A DNA stretch of 44,515 bases from Aquificaceae bacterium (GTDB lineage: Bacteria; Aquificota; Aquificia; Aquificales; Aquificaceae). The notes under the pieces were generated by a model. The model saw only the letters and a list, made by a program, of their open reading frames with translations, ran no database searches and was not told the origin of the DNA. The stretch spans positions 1-44,515 of the forward strand of contig JBBFKQ010000011.1 of NCBI GenBank assembly GCA_037481935.1. Direction: 5' to 3'. Below, in pieces: positions 1 to 8,340 of the stretch (the stretch's first letter is position 1; each line of letters starts with the position of its first letter). The translations under genes and the position numbers were made by a program.

Positions 1-7
1 CTTAATC

Positions 8-42
8 CTCCCTATGGGTTTTCCATGGGGAGCTTTTTTTTT
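8..42 (+). terminator. Rho-independent terminator for a gene left of the window
   Basis: An inverted repeat (outer arms CTCCC and GGGAG, inner arms around a TTTT loop) is followed directly by nine T residues at 34-42. This is the usual form of an intrinsic terminator for rightward transcription. No plus-strand gene lies before it inside the window, so it probably ends a transcript entering from the left, convergent with the minus-strand genes that follow. Confidence 0.65.
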
Positions 43-46
43 ACCA

Positions 47-67
47 TAATTTCTTATAACTTGCAAC
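47..67. repeat. 21-bp sequence shared in parts with the right end of the window
   Basis: Read on the minus strand, this stretch contains GTTGCAAGTTATA followed directly by AGAAATTA. The same 13-mer occurs on the plus strand at 44449-44461, and AGAAATTA follows it 34 bp later at 44496-44503. Both copies point outwards within 70 bp of the two window ends. It also sits just after the stop of the truncated gene at 73-480, so it may mark a rearrangement or an assembly break at a repeat. Nothing further is recognised. Confidence 0.4.
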
Positions 68-72
68 TCGGG

Positions 73-480
73 TTAGGTATACCTCTTAAAGGTGCTGAAA
101 GACCGTTTTATCCCCTCGTAAAGGGCATAAACCAGCGAAAGCCTGAAGTTTCTGTTCTCATCGTAGAAGGCAAAAAGACCCACATCAAGGTCCTTCTCTA
201 TGAGCAGTCTCCTGGCAAGCTCAAACTGCCTCTTTCTTCCGCTTTTGTGGGATAGCTCACCCTTTACCTCTATGCAAAGGGCTCCGAATTTTTTCTCGTC
301 CTCAAGCCTTCCTTCTGCAAGGAACAGGATTCTCCCAAAGGATTGCTTCTCCTCTTCTGTGGGCTTCAGCTCTTCCCATATGGCGTGCAGGTCGCCCTTC
401 TTTTCCTCAAGAAAGTAAAGAAATGCCTCTTCAGAAAAGGAATTTATCAGCTCCTCTATTCTTTCCTCAATCTCCCGCAT
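73..480 (-). CDS. N-terminal fragment of a probable type IIG restriction-modification (Eco57I-like) protein
   Basis: This 135-residue protein looks like the start of a much longer one. Residues from about 65 onwards (EVKGELSHKSGRKRQFELAR, then GLFAFYDENRNFRLSLVYAL and STFKRYT) resemble, from memory, the nuclease-like N-terminal part of large Eco57I-type methylase/endonuclease proteins, which normally continue for hundreds of residues past such an RRFT/KRYT motif. Here a TAA follows at once. The start overlaps the end of the helicase gene by 14 bp, so the two were probably one operon with coupled translation. Truncation close to an end-of-window repeat suggests a broken gene. The alternative is a genuine small protein. 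The family assignment is moderate, the truncation an inference. Confidence 0.45.
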   Translation of the reverse strand: MREIEERIEELINSFSEEAFLYFLEEKKGDLHAIWEELKPTEEEKQSFGRILFLAEGRLEDEKKFGALCIEVKGELSHKSGRKRQFELARRLLIEKDLDVGLFAFYDENRNFRLSLVYALYEGIKRSFSTFKRYT

Positions 481-3400
481 GTTGTATGTTTTCTATGGCT
501 ATTATAACCTCTTCCGTGGGGTCTTTCCTCTCCTTTATCTTTTTCAGGAAGTCTTTCCCGAGAAGTGCCTTTAGCTCCTCTATCCTCCGCTTCAGGTCTT
601 CAGTCTTCAACCCGTTCCAGCTCTTTATCAGAGAGAGTGTATACTCAGAAAGGGTGCAGTAGGTGCTTATGTCTTCTATCAGGTCTCTAAGAAAGTCATG
701 ATGTTCCACAAACTCTTCCCTTCCGATAAGGCTCTTTAAGAGGTTTCTTGCCTGCTCCTCCAGCCTTCCCCTGCATCCACCAGTTCTCCTTTTTCTCATC
801 GCCCTTGAGTAGTGCTCCCAGAAGCTGGAGCTCAGGGGTAGAGACTTCTTCTGCGGGTTATCCTCCCTCACCAGTTCAAGAACCTCCTCAAAACCCACAG
901 AAGCAGGCTCAGGGTTTTCATAATTCACATAACTGACAAATATGTCCTCCCCTCTTTTGATGAACACGATAAGGGAGTTCTCTTCTCCAGCTTTTGCCAC
1001 CTTTATCCTCTGGGGCATTTTTTCTATTTCTTTTCTTATGTTCGGGCATGCCTTTTCTATTCTCCTCCATTCCTCCCTCAGCCTTGTTATGAGGCTCTCT
1101 CCTTCCGTAAGCCTCTCCACATCCTCGTAACTGGCGTTAATACGCCTGTAGAGCCTTGAGGGCTGGGGCTCTTCCTCTGGCGAGAGAAGTTTTGAATCCT
1201 CACCAAGAACTCTGTGAATCATAAAGAGCTTTTGCTGGGCTATCTCCCTTGACTTGACAATGTCTGCACCCCTCTCCGTTGGGAAAAAGTTTATTATGTA
1301 TATTTCTTCATAGACCTTCTTCCCTATCCTGTTTATCCTTCCCACTCTCTGTATTACCCTTACAGGGTTCCACGGTATGTCGTAGTTTATAACAGCTCCT
1401 GCCCTGTTCAGGTTAAAGCCTTCTGAAAGCCTGTCGGTGGCAACAAGTATCTTATACTGGTCATCCCAGCTTTCAGCGCTGGCATCAAAGTTCCTGTATA
1501 TGGTCCGTATTTTCCCCTCAAGGTTTTCATAGCCCTTCAGAACCATACCGGGAAAGAACTTCTCCAGAGCATCGCCCAGATACCTCGCGGTGTCCAGGTA
1601 TTCGGTAAATATGACAACCTTTCTGTCCTTGAGAAGCTCCTCAAGACCCAGCACAAGCCTTTTGAGCTTTGGGTCATCATCTCCAAGCTCAAGCATGTCA
1701 AACTCTTCCATAAGGCTCTCAAAGAGTTCCTTATCTCTCTGAATGTCTTTGAGAAAGTCCTGATTCAGCTCCCCAATCCTGTATATTTTCCTGTAATCCC
1801 CGTAGTCCTCTGCAAGCCCTTCCAGCTCCTCCTCACCTTTAAGGAGCTTTTTAAGAAGGCTTCTGTCCAGAACAAACACATGTCTATCTTTTACAAACTC
1901 AAGGATTTTTTCATGGGTCTCCCGAAAGTTATCAAGGCTGTCTCTGAAAGCTCTGAAACTGCTTTCAAAACGCTTGACGAGCAACCTTCTCATGAAGTCA
2001 TACAGGTTTCTCTGGTATAGCCTCTCAAACTCCTCTGGCTTTTCCTTCAGATAGTGGGCGGGATAGTAAAGAGCTCCCGTAAAGGAGCCTCCCTCCTCAA
2101 AGCTCTGGAAGGTATTTATAACCTTATCGTAGAATTCCATCTGGCTGTTTGTGAGCTCATAAAACCATTCTATGGGGTCCATCACCCTGGGCATGTCTAT
2201 CTTTTCCTCGTAGTGTTTGAGGTCAAGCCTGTTTCTTCTTATGACCACAGGCTCAAGGATGCCTCTTATTTCCTTTGCTATGCGTCTGAGCCTGTCTTTG
2301 ACCCTTTCTGGATTAACATCATCTCCTCCAAACTCCTGCTCGTATAGCCTTTTAGCCCTGACCCTTTTATCTTCCTGAACAGAGCTGTAGTATCTGAGGA
2401 TGTAGGAGCAGTTTTCAAAGCTCTTCTGATAGGCTTCAAACTTCCCTTTGAGGTCTTTCTCCAGCAAAATGGAGGAATTACCTGGTGGTGTAAAGAGTTT
2501 GAGAAGGGCGTATATGTCAGAGGGTCTATTGTTAAAGGGTGTGGCGGTAAGCAGCAGAACTTTCCTGCCTCTACATATTGCCTGAAGATTTTGATGGCTA
2601 CTTGTTCTTTCGTTCCTGAAGCGGTGGGCCTCGTCCACTATGACAACCTGAACCTCATCCTCATGCTTCCTTACATACTCCAGAGCACCATCAAGGTTGC
2701 CGGTCGAGAAAACTTCAAATTCATCCCTCAGGCTGAAGTTTCTCAAGTATTTCGTCCAGCCATAGTTCCCGTTGATGTCTCCAACCAGATGGGGAGGACA
2801 TATGACAATACCTCTCCCTCCAAGCTTTCTTGCAACTGCGCAGGCAACCACTGTCTTCCCAAGCCCCACCACATCTGCAAGTATTACACCCCCGTGCATC
2901 TGACAGGTTTTTACCGCCTGAGAGACAGCTTCCAACTGATAGGAGTAGGGAATGAATCCGCTGGCTTTTATGAGCTCGGCAACTGTTCCATCCTCCTTGC
3001 CAGAATAAGAGTTCAGATAAAGGTTGACAAGGTATGCCCACGCCTGAAAGGGTGTCATACTCCTGAAGAAGGTCCTTTCCCTGAAGGTCCTTACAATAAC
3101 ATCCGGGTTCAGGGAGACGGCATTTCTCCACAGCTCGTCAAAGAAGGCCTCTGCCTCCTCAATCCCCCAGTCCTTGAGCTCCACATTAAACTCATGCTGT
3201 TCCTCAAGGCCTGCTCTGGTAAGGTTGCTACTGCCAGTTATAAAAAGGGCTGGTAATACATCGTCTTCCCGTTTGAAGATGTAAAGCTTAGAGTGGTTGG
3301 GCTTTCGTGTCTTTCTGATAACCAGCTTATTTTCCTCAAGTAATCTTAAAAAGAACTTTACCTGTTCCCATACCTCCGGTCTGTCAAGCTCTTCAGCCAC

Positions 3401-3697
3401 AAAAGCCCTGGCAAGAGACTCACAAAAATCCTCCTCCATATCCTTTCTACTGCTGTGCTCCTGTGCATACTCATAAAGCCCATAGAGACCCTGGTCAACG
3501 CCAAGCCCCACAAGCACTTTTATGCTGTTTTCTTTGAGATTACCCTCCCTATCAAGCCTTTCAAGGGCTTTGAAGATAACATCAAGCCCAGAAAAATAAA
3601 AAAAGCCCACAAGGAATTTCATCTCTCTTACTTTTGGCATTATCTGCTCAAGCCTTTCCCTCAGGCTCCTCTGCCCGTAGTTGGTAATAAAGGGCAT
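467..3697 (-). CDS. SNF2-type helicase with N-terminal phospholipase-D-like nuclease domain
   Basis: This is a large ATP-dependent helicase of about 1076 residues. The N-terminal region carries a PLD-like half-site (NHSKLYIF, then GSSNLTRAGL). The SNF2 core follows, with Walker A VGLGKT (about residue 277), VIVDEAH (about 352) and the C-terminal helicase signature QRVGRINRIGKK. PLD-helicase fusions commonly sit beside type IIG methylases in defence islands and presumably process foreign DNA. The open frame extends 22 residues further (to 3763), but that would overlap the divergent gene's start. The ATG at 3697 starts MPFITNYG, and a TATAAT lies 7 nt upstream of it. The partner gene at 73-480 overlaps its 3' end. 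The fold call is firm; the defence role is inferred. Confidence 0.85.
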   Translation of the reverse strand: MPFITNYGQRSLRERLEQIMPKVREMKFLVGFFYFSGLDVIFKALERLDREGNLKENSIKVLVGLGVDQGLYGLYEYAQEHSSRKDMEEDFCESLARAFVAEELDRPEVWEQVKFFLRLLEENKLVIRKTRKPNHSKLYIFKREDDVLPALFITGSSNLTRAGLEEQHEFNVELKDWGIEEAEAFFDELWRNAVSLNPDVIVRTFRERTFFRSMTPFQAWAYLVNLYLNSYSGKEDGTVAELIKASGFIPYSYQLEAVSQAVKTCQMHGGVILADVVGLGKTVVACAVARKLGGRGIVICPPHLVGDINGNYGWTKYLRNFSLRDEFEVFSTGNLDGALEYVRKHEDEVQVVIVDEAHRFRNERTSSHQNLQAICRGRKVLLLTATPFNNRPSDIYALLKLFTPPGNSSILLEKDLKGKFEAYQKSFENCSYILRYYSSVQEDKRVRAKRLYEQEFGGDDVNPERVKDRLRRIAKEIRGILEPVVIRRNRLDLKHYEEKIDMPRVMDPIEWFYELTNSQMEFYDKVINTFQSFEEGGSFTGALYYPAHYLKEKPEEFERLYQRNLYDFMRRLLVKRFESSFRAFRDSLDNFRETHEKILEFVKDRHVFVLDRSLLKKLLKGEEELEGLAEDYGDYRKIYRIGELNQDFLKDIQRDKELFESLMEEFDMLELGDDDPKLKRLVLGLEELLKDRKVVIFTEYLDTARYLGDALEKFFPGMVLKGYENLEGKIRTIYRNFDASAESWDDQYKILVATDRLSEGFNLNRAGAVINYDIPWNPVRVIQRVGRINRIGKKVYEEIYIINFFPTERGADIVKSREIAQQKLFMIHRVLGEDSKLLSPEEEPQPSRLYRRINASYEDVERLTEGESLITRLREEWRRIEKACPNIRKEIEKMPQRIKVAKAGEENSLIVFIKRGEDIFVSYVNYENPEPASVGFEEVLELVREDNPQKKSLPLSSSFWEHYSRAMRKRRTGGCRGRLEEQARNLLKSLIGREEFVEHHDFLRDLIEDISTYCTLSEYTLSLIKSWNGLKTEDLKRRIEELKALLGKDFLKKIKERKDPTEEVIIAIENIQHAGD

Positions 3698-3704
3698 GGA
3701 GATT

Positions 3705-3747
3705 ATTATATTTGCTACGATAAAATTTAAAAACCTCTGCATATAAT
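3705..3747. promoter_or_regulatory. Divergent promoter pair, helicase (-) and GltD-like gene (+)
   Basis: TATAAT on the minus strand at 3710-3705 lies exactly 7 nt before the helicase ATG (3697). TATAAT on the plus strand at 3742-3747 lies 9 nt before the GltD-like ATG (3757). Neither gene has a Shine-Dalgarno sequence, so both transcripts are probably leaderless. No good -35 boxes are obvious. Confidence 0.55.
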
Positions 3748-3756
3748 TATTTACTG

Positions 3757-5184
3757 ATGGCAAAGCGTATAAGATACGAGGACAGAAACCCAGAGCCCCT
3801 CATGCCCCCTTCGGAGAGGGTGAAGACCTTCAGAGAATACGCCTTTGGCTACTCTGTAAGCCTTGCCCTCGATGAAGCCCAGAGGTGTCTCTTCTGCAAG
3901 GATGCAGACCAGAGATGTATAAAGGGATGTCCCATAAATGTGGACATCCCGGGTTTCATAAAGAAGATAACGGAAGGGGACCTTGTGGGTGCCTACAAAA
4001 AAATAATAGAAACGGACCCCTTTCCTTCCATATGTGGAAGGATATGCCCACAGGAGAGACAGTGTGAGGGCTCATGCATCCTCTACTACGATACAGTAAG
4101 GGACAGGAAGAACAAGGGACTCCCCGTAAGTATAGGGGTCTTGGAGAAGTTTGTGGGAGATTTTATCAGGATTTCTGGGCTGGAGGTTGATGGCGAAAGG
4201 GTAAAATCTACCGGCTACAGGGTGGCGATAGTGGGTGCAGGACCGGCAGGGCTTGCCTGTGCTTACGACCTTGCCAGATGGGGACACGAGGTCCATGTTT
4301 TTGAAGCCCTTCCAAAGCCCGGCGGTGTTATGAGCTACGGCATACCTCATGCCAGGCTTCCCAGAGATATCATAGAATGGGATATAAAAAGGCTCCAGAG
4401 GCTCGGAGTTCAATTCTTCTTCGGTCATGTGGTGGGAAGAACTGTAAAGCTCTCTGAGCTTTTAGAGAGATATCATGCGGTCTTTCTTGGCGTAGGTGCC
4501 GGCAGAGGTTCTCTTGGCATAAGAGGAGACCATCTAAAAGGCGTATACTCCGCCATAGAAGTGCTCACAAGGGTTGGCTTAGTGAGATCTGACCTCTTCC
4601 CTCAGAGCGGAACGCCCGTTAACCTTGGAAGAAGGACTGCCATAATCGGTGGTGGCTTTACTGCGGTGGACTGTGCCATAACAGCCCTCAGGCTGGGTGT
4701 TGAAACCCATGTGGTTTACAGAAGAACAAGGGAAACCTCCTCTGCCCGTCAGGAAGAGTGGGACCACATATCAGAGGAGGGGGCCATAATTCACTGGCTT
4801 ACCCAGCCTGTGGAAATACTTGGAGATGAGAGTGGGCATGTGATAGGGTTAAAATGTATAAAAATGACCCTTGGTGAGCCAGATGAAAGCGGAAGACCCA
4901 GACCGGTGCCAGTGGAAGGCTCAGAGCATGTTATAGAATGCGACTCGGTCATATTTGCCATAGGCCAGAAGGCAAACTCCGTAGCTTACGAGGATATGCC
5001 AGGCCTTGAACTCACTAAATGGGGGACTGTAAAGGTAGATGAAGGTTTCAGGACCTCCATAAGGGGCCTCTTTGCCGGCGGAGATGCGGTAAACGGCGGA
5101 GACACGGTAGTCAGGGCCCTTGCTGAAGGAAGAAAGGCTGCACATTCAATCCATAAATTTCTCATAGAGGAGGTTAGGTTATGA
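3757..5184 (+). CDS. GltD/NfnL-family NAD(P)-dependent oxidoreductase (glutamate synthase small-subunit-like)
   Basis: This 475-residue iron-sulfur flavoprotein moves electrons between NAD(P)H and a partner such as a glutamate synthase large subunit or ferredoxin. The N-terminal part has the two family cysteine groups (C44, C47, C54, C58 and C93, C97, C103, C107). An FAD-binding GAGPAG motif lies at about 160-165 and a second, NAD(P)-binding GGGFTA motif at about 300. The C-terminal GLFAGGDAVNGGDTVVRAL closes the FAD site. Length fits GltD, NfnL and SudA proteins. No glutamate synthase large subunit is adjacent, so it could be stand-alone or serve another partner. A TATAAT 9 nt upstream and the lack of a ribosome site suggest a leaderless transcript. 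Its last 4 bp overlap the next gene. Confidence 0.85.
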   Translation: MAKRIRYEDRNPEPLMPPSERVKTFREYAFGYSVSLALDEAQRCLFCKDADQRCIKGCPINVDIPGFIKKITEGDLVGAYKKIIETDPFPSICGRICPQERQCEGSCILYYDTVRDRKNKGLPVSIGVLEKFVGDFIRISGLEVDGERVKSTGYRVAIVGAGPAGLACAYDLARWGHEVHVFEALPKPGGVMSYGIPHARLPRDIIEWDIKRLQRLGVQFFFGHVVGRTVKLSELLERYHAVFLGVGAGRGSLGIRGDHLKGVYSAIEVLTRVGLVRSDLFPQSGTPVNLGRRTAIIGGGFTAVDCAITALRLGVETHVVYRRTRETSSARQEEWDHISEEGAIIHWLTQPVEILGDESGHVIGLKCIKMTLGEPDESGRPRPVPVEGSEHVIECDSVIFAIGQKANSVAYEDMPGLELTKWGTVKVDEGFRTSIRGLFAGGDAVNGGDTVVRALAEGRKAAHSIHKFLIEEVRL

Positions 5185-5609
5185 AAAAGGTTGCCTTAGC
5201 AGTGGGAGCTGTGCTCCTGGCCTTTTTTGTTTTTAGAGCCTGTGGGGAAAACCCTGAGAAATCGGCAAGAAACACAGTTAAGGATTTTATCGAGAACATC
5301 AGGGATGGGGAAGGAAGGGAAGCAGTGATGCTTCTGTATCCACCCTTCAGGGATGCACTTGTGCAGGATGTGAAGCTCCCTCTTCAATTAACAGAAATGA
5401 AACCTTCAGAGGTGCTTGCCTGTCTTCTTTCCTCCATGGGTGAGAACATAAAGAAGGTAAAGGTGCTTGACACAAGCAGAATAGATGACAAGCATGCAGA
5501 GGTTATAGTTAAGGTCACAGACAAGGAAGGAGTGGAAAAGATTTTCACCTTTATAGTGATAAAGGACGAAAAGAGGTGGAGGATAGCCAGCATATCGGGC
5601 ATTAAATGA
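5181..5609 (+). CDS. Exported protein, possible DUF4878/NTF2-like fold
   Basis: A hydrophobic N-terminal segment (residues 4-20, ending at a cysteine in FRACGEN) suggests export, possibly as a lipoprotein or membrane-anchored protein. The remaining 120 residues (ARNTVKDFIENIRDGEGREA at the front, KRWRIASISG at the end) have the look of small NTF2-like DUF4878 domains, in which a helix pair is followed by a curved sheet. No catalytic residue can be named. It overlaps both neighbours by 4 bp (ATGA junctions), so it is co-translated with the GltD-like protein and the heptosyltransferase. Function is unknown. Confidence 0.75.
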   Translation: MKKVALAVGAVLLAFFVFRACGENPEKSARNTVKDFIENIRDGEGREAVMLLYPPFRDALVQDVKLPLQLTEMKPSEVLACLLSSMGENIKKVKVLDTSRIDDKHAEVIVKVTDKEGVEKIFTFIVIKDEKRWRIASISGIK

Positions 5610-6550
5610 AGTTTCTCATATGGCAGACAGCCTATCTGGGGGATGTGGTGCTCGCCACTCCCCTTATAAGAACCCTAAGAAAAAATTTCCCATCTTCTCG
5701 TATTGCCTTTGTGGGCAGGAGCTTTATAAAGGAGCTTCTGAAGGGTTTTGATTTGGAGCTCATAGCCTTTGACAAGGGCGTATGGGAAAGCTTTGAAATA
5801 GTTGAAAAGATAAGAGAATACCAGATAGCCATAAGTCCACATATATCTGCAAGAAGTGCCCTTATACTTTTCATGGCGGGCGTGCCGGTAAGGATTGGCT
5901 TTGACAGGTCAGAGTTCAGCTGGCTTTATACGCACACAGTAAAACACAGGTGGGAGCTCCACGAGGTGGACAGAAACCTTGAGCTTTTAAAGCCACTGGG
6001 CATAAAGGACTACGACAAAAAGCCATGGCTGTTTGTATCCGAAGAGGAGAAAAAGCAGGCTAAAGAGAAGTTTGGACTTCCAGAGAATTTTGTGGTGCTT
6101 TCTCCCTTCTCCAACTTCAGGCTCAAGGAATGGAACATGGAGGGGTGGGTGGAGCTCGCAGGGAGGTTGAGCATAAGACCCGTAGTGGTGGGGACAGAAA
6201 GAGACAGAGAAAGGGCTGAGGTTTTCTGGGCAACAGGGGCTAAAAACCTGGTTGGCAGAACATCACTGAGAGAACTGATGGCAGTAATAAGCCTTTCAAG
6301 GGCTGTCATTTCCTGCGACTCATCCCCGGTCCATATAGCCAACGCCCTTGGGGTGCCTGCAATAAGCGTATACACGGCAACTTCACCGGATTACGGCTTC
6401 TATCCTCTAAAGGGTGAATACGTAAAACCACAGCTCTATTGTTCACCCTGCTCACCAAACCCAAAGGTATGCAAGACTGGAACTCATGCATGCCTGAGTA
6501 TGGTCAGGGTGGAGGAAGTTCTTGAGGCATTAGAGAGGGTTCTTTCCTGA
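5606..6550 (+). CDS. ADP-heptose:LPS heptosyltransferase family protein (GT9)
   Basis: This 314-residue glycosyltransferase of the WaaC/WaaF type would add heptose from ADP-heptose to the lipopolysaccharide inner core at the cytoplasmic face of the inner membrane. Visible signatures are the N-terminal GDVVLATPLIRTLRKNFPSS and the donor-site segment CDSSPVHIANALGVPAISVY at about residues 237-256. Length is slightly short for the family but complete. It is the last gene of a 3-gene overlapping set. Its 3' end overlaps the convergent ftsW-like gene by 67 bp. The exact sugar position (heptose I or II) cannot be told. Confidence 0.85.
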   Translation: MKFLIWQTAYLGDVVLATPLIRTLRKNFPSSRIAFVGRSFIKELLKGFDLELIAFDKGVWESFEIVEKIREYQIAISPHISARSALILFMAGVPVRIGFDRSEFSWLYTHTVKHRWELHEVDRNLELLKPLGIKDYDKKPWLFVSEEEKKQAKEKFGLPENFVVLSPFSNFRLKEWNMEGWVELAGRLSIRPVVVGTERDRERAEVFWATGAKNLVGRTSLRELMAVISLSRAVISCDSSPVHIANALGVPAISVYTATSPDYGFYPLKGEYVKPQLYCSPCSPNPKVCKTGTHACLSMVRVEEVLEALERVLS

Positions 6551-7629
6551 TGGTTTATCACTGACTGGGCTATACCCAGGAAAAGTAAGGAAGCGAGCAG
6601 GTTGGAAGAACCATAGCTGACAAAGGGCAGAGCTATTCCCTTGGGAGGTATCAGGTTAGAGACCATGGCAAGGTTCCAGAGGAAAGAGTAAGCAAAGTTT
6701 ATAGCAGTTCCAAAGAGAATAAGCTTTTCCATCTGCCCCTTAGCCATAAAGGCATGCCATAACAATCTACCCACCAGTATGGCATACAGGATGATAGCCA
6801 ATAAAACACCGAGAAAACCCATCTCCTCCCCTACGATAGCAATCACGTAGTCCGTGTCCGAGGCCGGTAGAGGTCCCAGTTTCTGAAGTCCCTGACCTAT
6901 ACCTACGCCCATAAACCCACCCCTTGCAAGAGCGTAAAGAGACTGTATTATCTGGTATCCACTGTCCTCAGCATCCAGAAAGGGGTCCTTCCAGGCAGAA
7001 AGCCTCTCCGCCACATAACCCTTTGAGGTGAGTATGTAGTAGACCATAAGGGAAAATATAGGAATCACTATAAGGTAGACCCTTTTTGGAACACCGCCCA
7101 CGTAGACCATAAGGGCTGTAATCAGTAGTATAAAGACCGCACCGCCCTTGTCAGGCTGTGCAAGTAGTAAAAGAGCCATGAGAAGAGGAAAAATTAGAGC
7201 CCAGAAAAGATGTTTCCACTGTCTCAGATTCCCCTTACGCACTATGTAATAAGAGAGGAAAAGGACAAGGGCAATCTTGGCAAACTCAAGGGGCTGGAGG
7301 CTGCCACCGAGGAGCCATCTGTCCACAGGTCTGCCAGTTAAAAGCTTTTTTATAAGAACAAGCAGAAGACTCAAAAGGGCAAGGAGAACGAGAAAATAGG
7401 GAATGCCACCGCTCATATATCTTCTGTAATCAAGCCTTGTAAGAAGGCTTGCCAGCAAAAAGCCAGAAATAAAAACTAGAATCTGAAGGAGTGGTTTTTT
7501 GTATATGCTCAGATTCTGGTAGGAGTCCATCAGGTATGGGACCGTGTTTACGCTGATTATGACAGCCTCACCCATAAAAAAAAGAGCAAAGATGCTGAAT
7601 ATTATCCATGCATCCCAGTTTTTCAACAC
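6484..7629 (-). CDS. ftsW: FtsW/RodA family peptidoglycan glycosyltransferase, probably FtsW
   Basis: This is a SEDS-family polymerase of 381 residues with about ten membrane segments, which builds glycan strands at the division septum (FtsW) or side wall (RodA). The conserved stretch SLYALARGGFMGVGIGQGLQ, the motif PASDTDYVIAIVGEEMGFLG and the C-terminal PFVSYGSSNL loop are seen. The ARGGFMGVGIG and EEMGFLG wording is closer to FtsW than to RodA. Translation starts at GTG (7629). A TATACT lies 10 nt upstream and there is no ribosome site, again suggesting a near-leaderless mRNA. It is adjacent to the Min system (opposite strand), which suits a division role. FtsW versus RodA is not fully settled. 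Confidence 0.8.
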   Translation of the reverse strand: MLKNWDAWIIFSIFALFFMGEAVIISVNTVPYLMDSYQNLSIYKKPLLQILVFISGFLLASLLTRLDYRRYMSGGIPYFLVLLALLSLLLVLIKKLLTGRPVDRWLLGGSLQPLEFAKIALVLFLSYYIVRKGNLRQWKHLFWALIFPLLMALLLLAQPDKGGAVFILLITALMVYVGGVPKRVYLIVIPIFSLMVYYILTSKGYVAERLSAWKDPFLDAEDSGYQIIQSLYALARGGFMGVGIGQGLQKLGPLPASDTDYVIAIVGEEMGFLGVLLAIILYAILVGRLLWHAFMAKGQMEKLILFGTAINFAYSFLWNLAMVSNLIPPKGIALPFVSYGSSNLLASLLFLGIAQSVINHQERTLSNASRTSSTLTILRHA

Positions 7630-7639
7630 TGCAGATAAA

Positions 7640-7671
7640 AGTATAGCAAAGGGTCAGACAGGGTGTATAAT
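7640..7671. promoter_or_regulatory. Divergent -10 elements for ftsW (-) and tRNA-Asn/minC (+)
   Basis: On the minus strand TATACT at 7645-7640 precedes the ftsW GTG by 10 nt. On the plus strand TATAAT at 7666-7671 lies 9 bp before the first base of tRNA-Asn, the expected spacing for a transcript starting at or very near the mature 5' end. The -35 boxes are weak. Confidence 0.5.
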
Positions 7672-7680
7672 ATATATGAA

Positions 7681-7756
7681 TCCGGGGTAGCTCAACAGGC
7701 AGAGCAGGCGGCTGTTAACCGTCAGGTTGGGGGTTCGAGTCCCTCCCCCGGAGCCA
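7681..7756 (+). tRNA. tRNA-Asn (GTT), CCA encoded
   Basis: A full cloverleaf can be drawn. The acceptor stem TCCGGGG pairs with CCCCGGA, the anticodon loop contains CTGTTAA with anticodon GTT, and the T-arm has GGTTCGAGTCC. Discriminator G is followed by an encoded CCA (7754-7756). The minC start codon is only 8 nt after the CCA, so the tRNA and the min genes are probably made as one transcript. Confidence 0.97.
7750..7753 (+). promoter_or_regulatory. Possible minC ribosome binding site inside the tRNA-Asn 3' end
   Basis: The only Shine-Dalgarno-like sequence before the minC ATG is GGAG at 7750-7753, formed by the last acceptor bases plus the discriminator of tRNA-Asn. It sits 11 nt from the ATG, slightly far. 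Maturation of the tRNA would remove it from the minC message. Confidence 0.35.
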
Positions 7757-7764
7757 GTAAAAGC

Positions 7765-8340
7765 ATGGTAGAGATAAGAGGAATTACTCTTCCAGTGGTG
7801 CTGATAGAAATAAAGGAAAAGGGGGATGTGGATACCCTTATAGAAGAGATAAAACAGAAGGTTTCTTCCAGACTGTTTGAAGGCAGCTATGTGCTTATAG
7901 ATGGTAAGGGCTTCCTTAAAAGAGGAGATATTGAAAAAATAGAAAAGGCTCTTACGGACAGAAACATAAAGAGCGTAAAGAAACTGAGCTCGGCTGGACT
8001 GGAGGAAGGCAAGAGAGACAGGCTCCTTGTGGTTCAGAAACACCTTCGTTCAGGTCAGAGAGTGGAACATAACGGGGACATACTGGTCCTTGGGGATGTA
8101 AACAAGGATGCACAGGTGATAGCAACCGGAAATATAATAGTTATGGGCAGACTCAGGGGGATTGCCATAGCTGGAGCACTGGGAGATGAAAGGGCTGTGG
8201 TTGTCGCTCTTGAAATGGAGCCACAGCAGGTAAGAATAGGGAAAAAGGTTGCCATTATGGATGAGGAAGAAAGAAAGTCCCCTGGCTATCCAGAGGTTGC
8301 AAAAATTGAAGAGGGTAATATAATACTTGAGAGGGTCTGA
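7765..8340 (+). CDS. minC: Septum site-determining protein MinC
   Basis: MinC blocks FtsZ ring assembly away from mid-cell, carried to the membrane by MinD. The C-terminal half shows the beta-helix domain signature (GQRVEHNGDILVLGDVNKDA, then ATGNIIVMGRLRGIAIAG). The N-terminal half, about 85 residues, is the less conserved FtsZ-inhibiting domain. The protein is 191 residues when started at the ATG at 7765. The frame runs open upstream to 7663, but that part is the tRNA-Asn gene. It is directly followed by minD with no gap, so minCDE form one operon. Confidence 0.93.
   Translation: MVEIRGITLPVVLIEIKEKGDVDTLIEEIKQKVSSRLFEGSYVLIDGKGFLKRGDIEKIEKALTDRNIKSVKKLSSAGLEEGKRDRLLVVQKHLRSGQRVEHNGDILVLGDVNKDAQVIATGNIIVMGRLRGIAIAGALGDERAVVVALEMEPQQVRIGKKVAIMDEEERKSPGYPEVAKIEEGNIILERV

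Noticed and set aside
2591-3256. 221-codon plus-strand frame opposite the helicase
   Set aside because: It lies wholly inside the conserved helicase motifs and has no recognisable domain or start signal.
7663-7764. Longer MinC N-terminus
   Set aside because: The upstream open frame is the tRNA-Asn gene; the ATG at 7765 gives a normal MinC.
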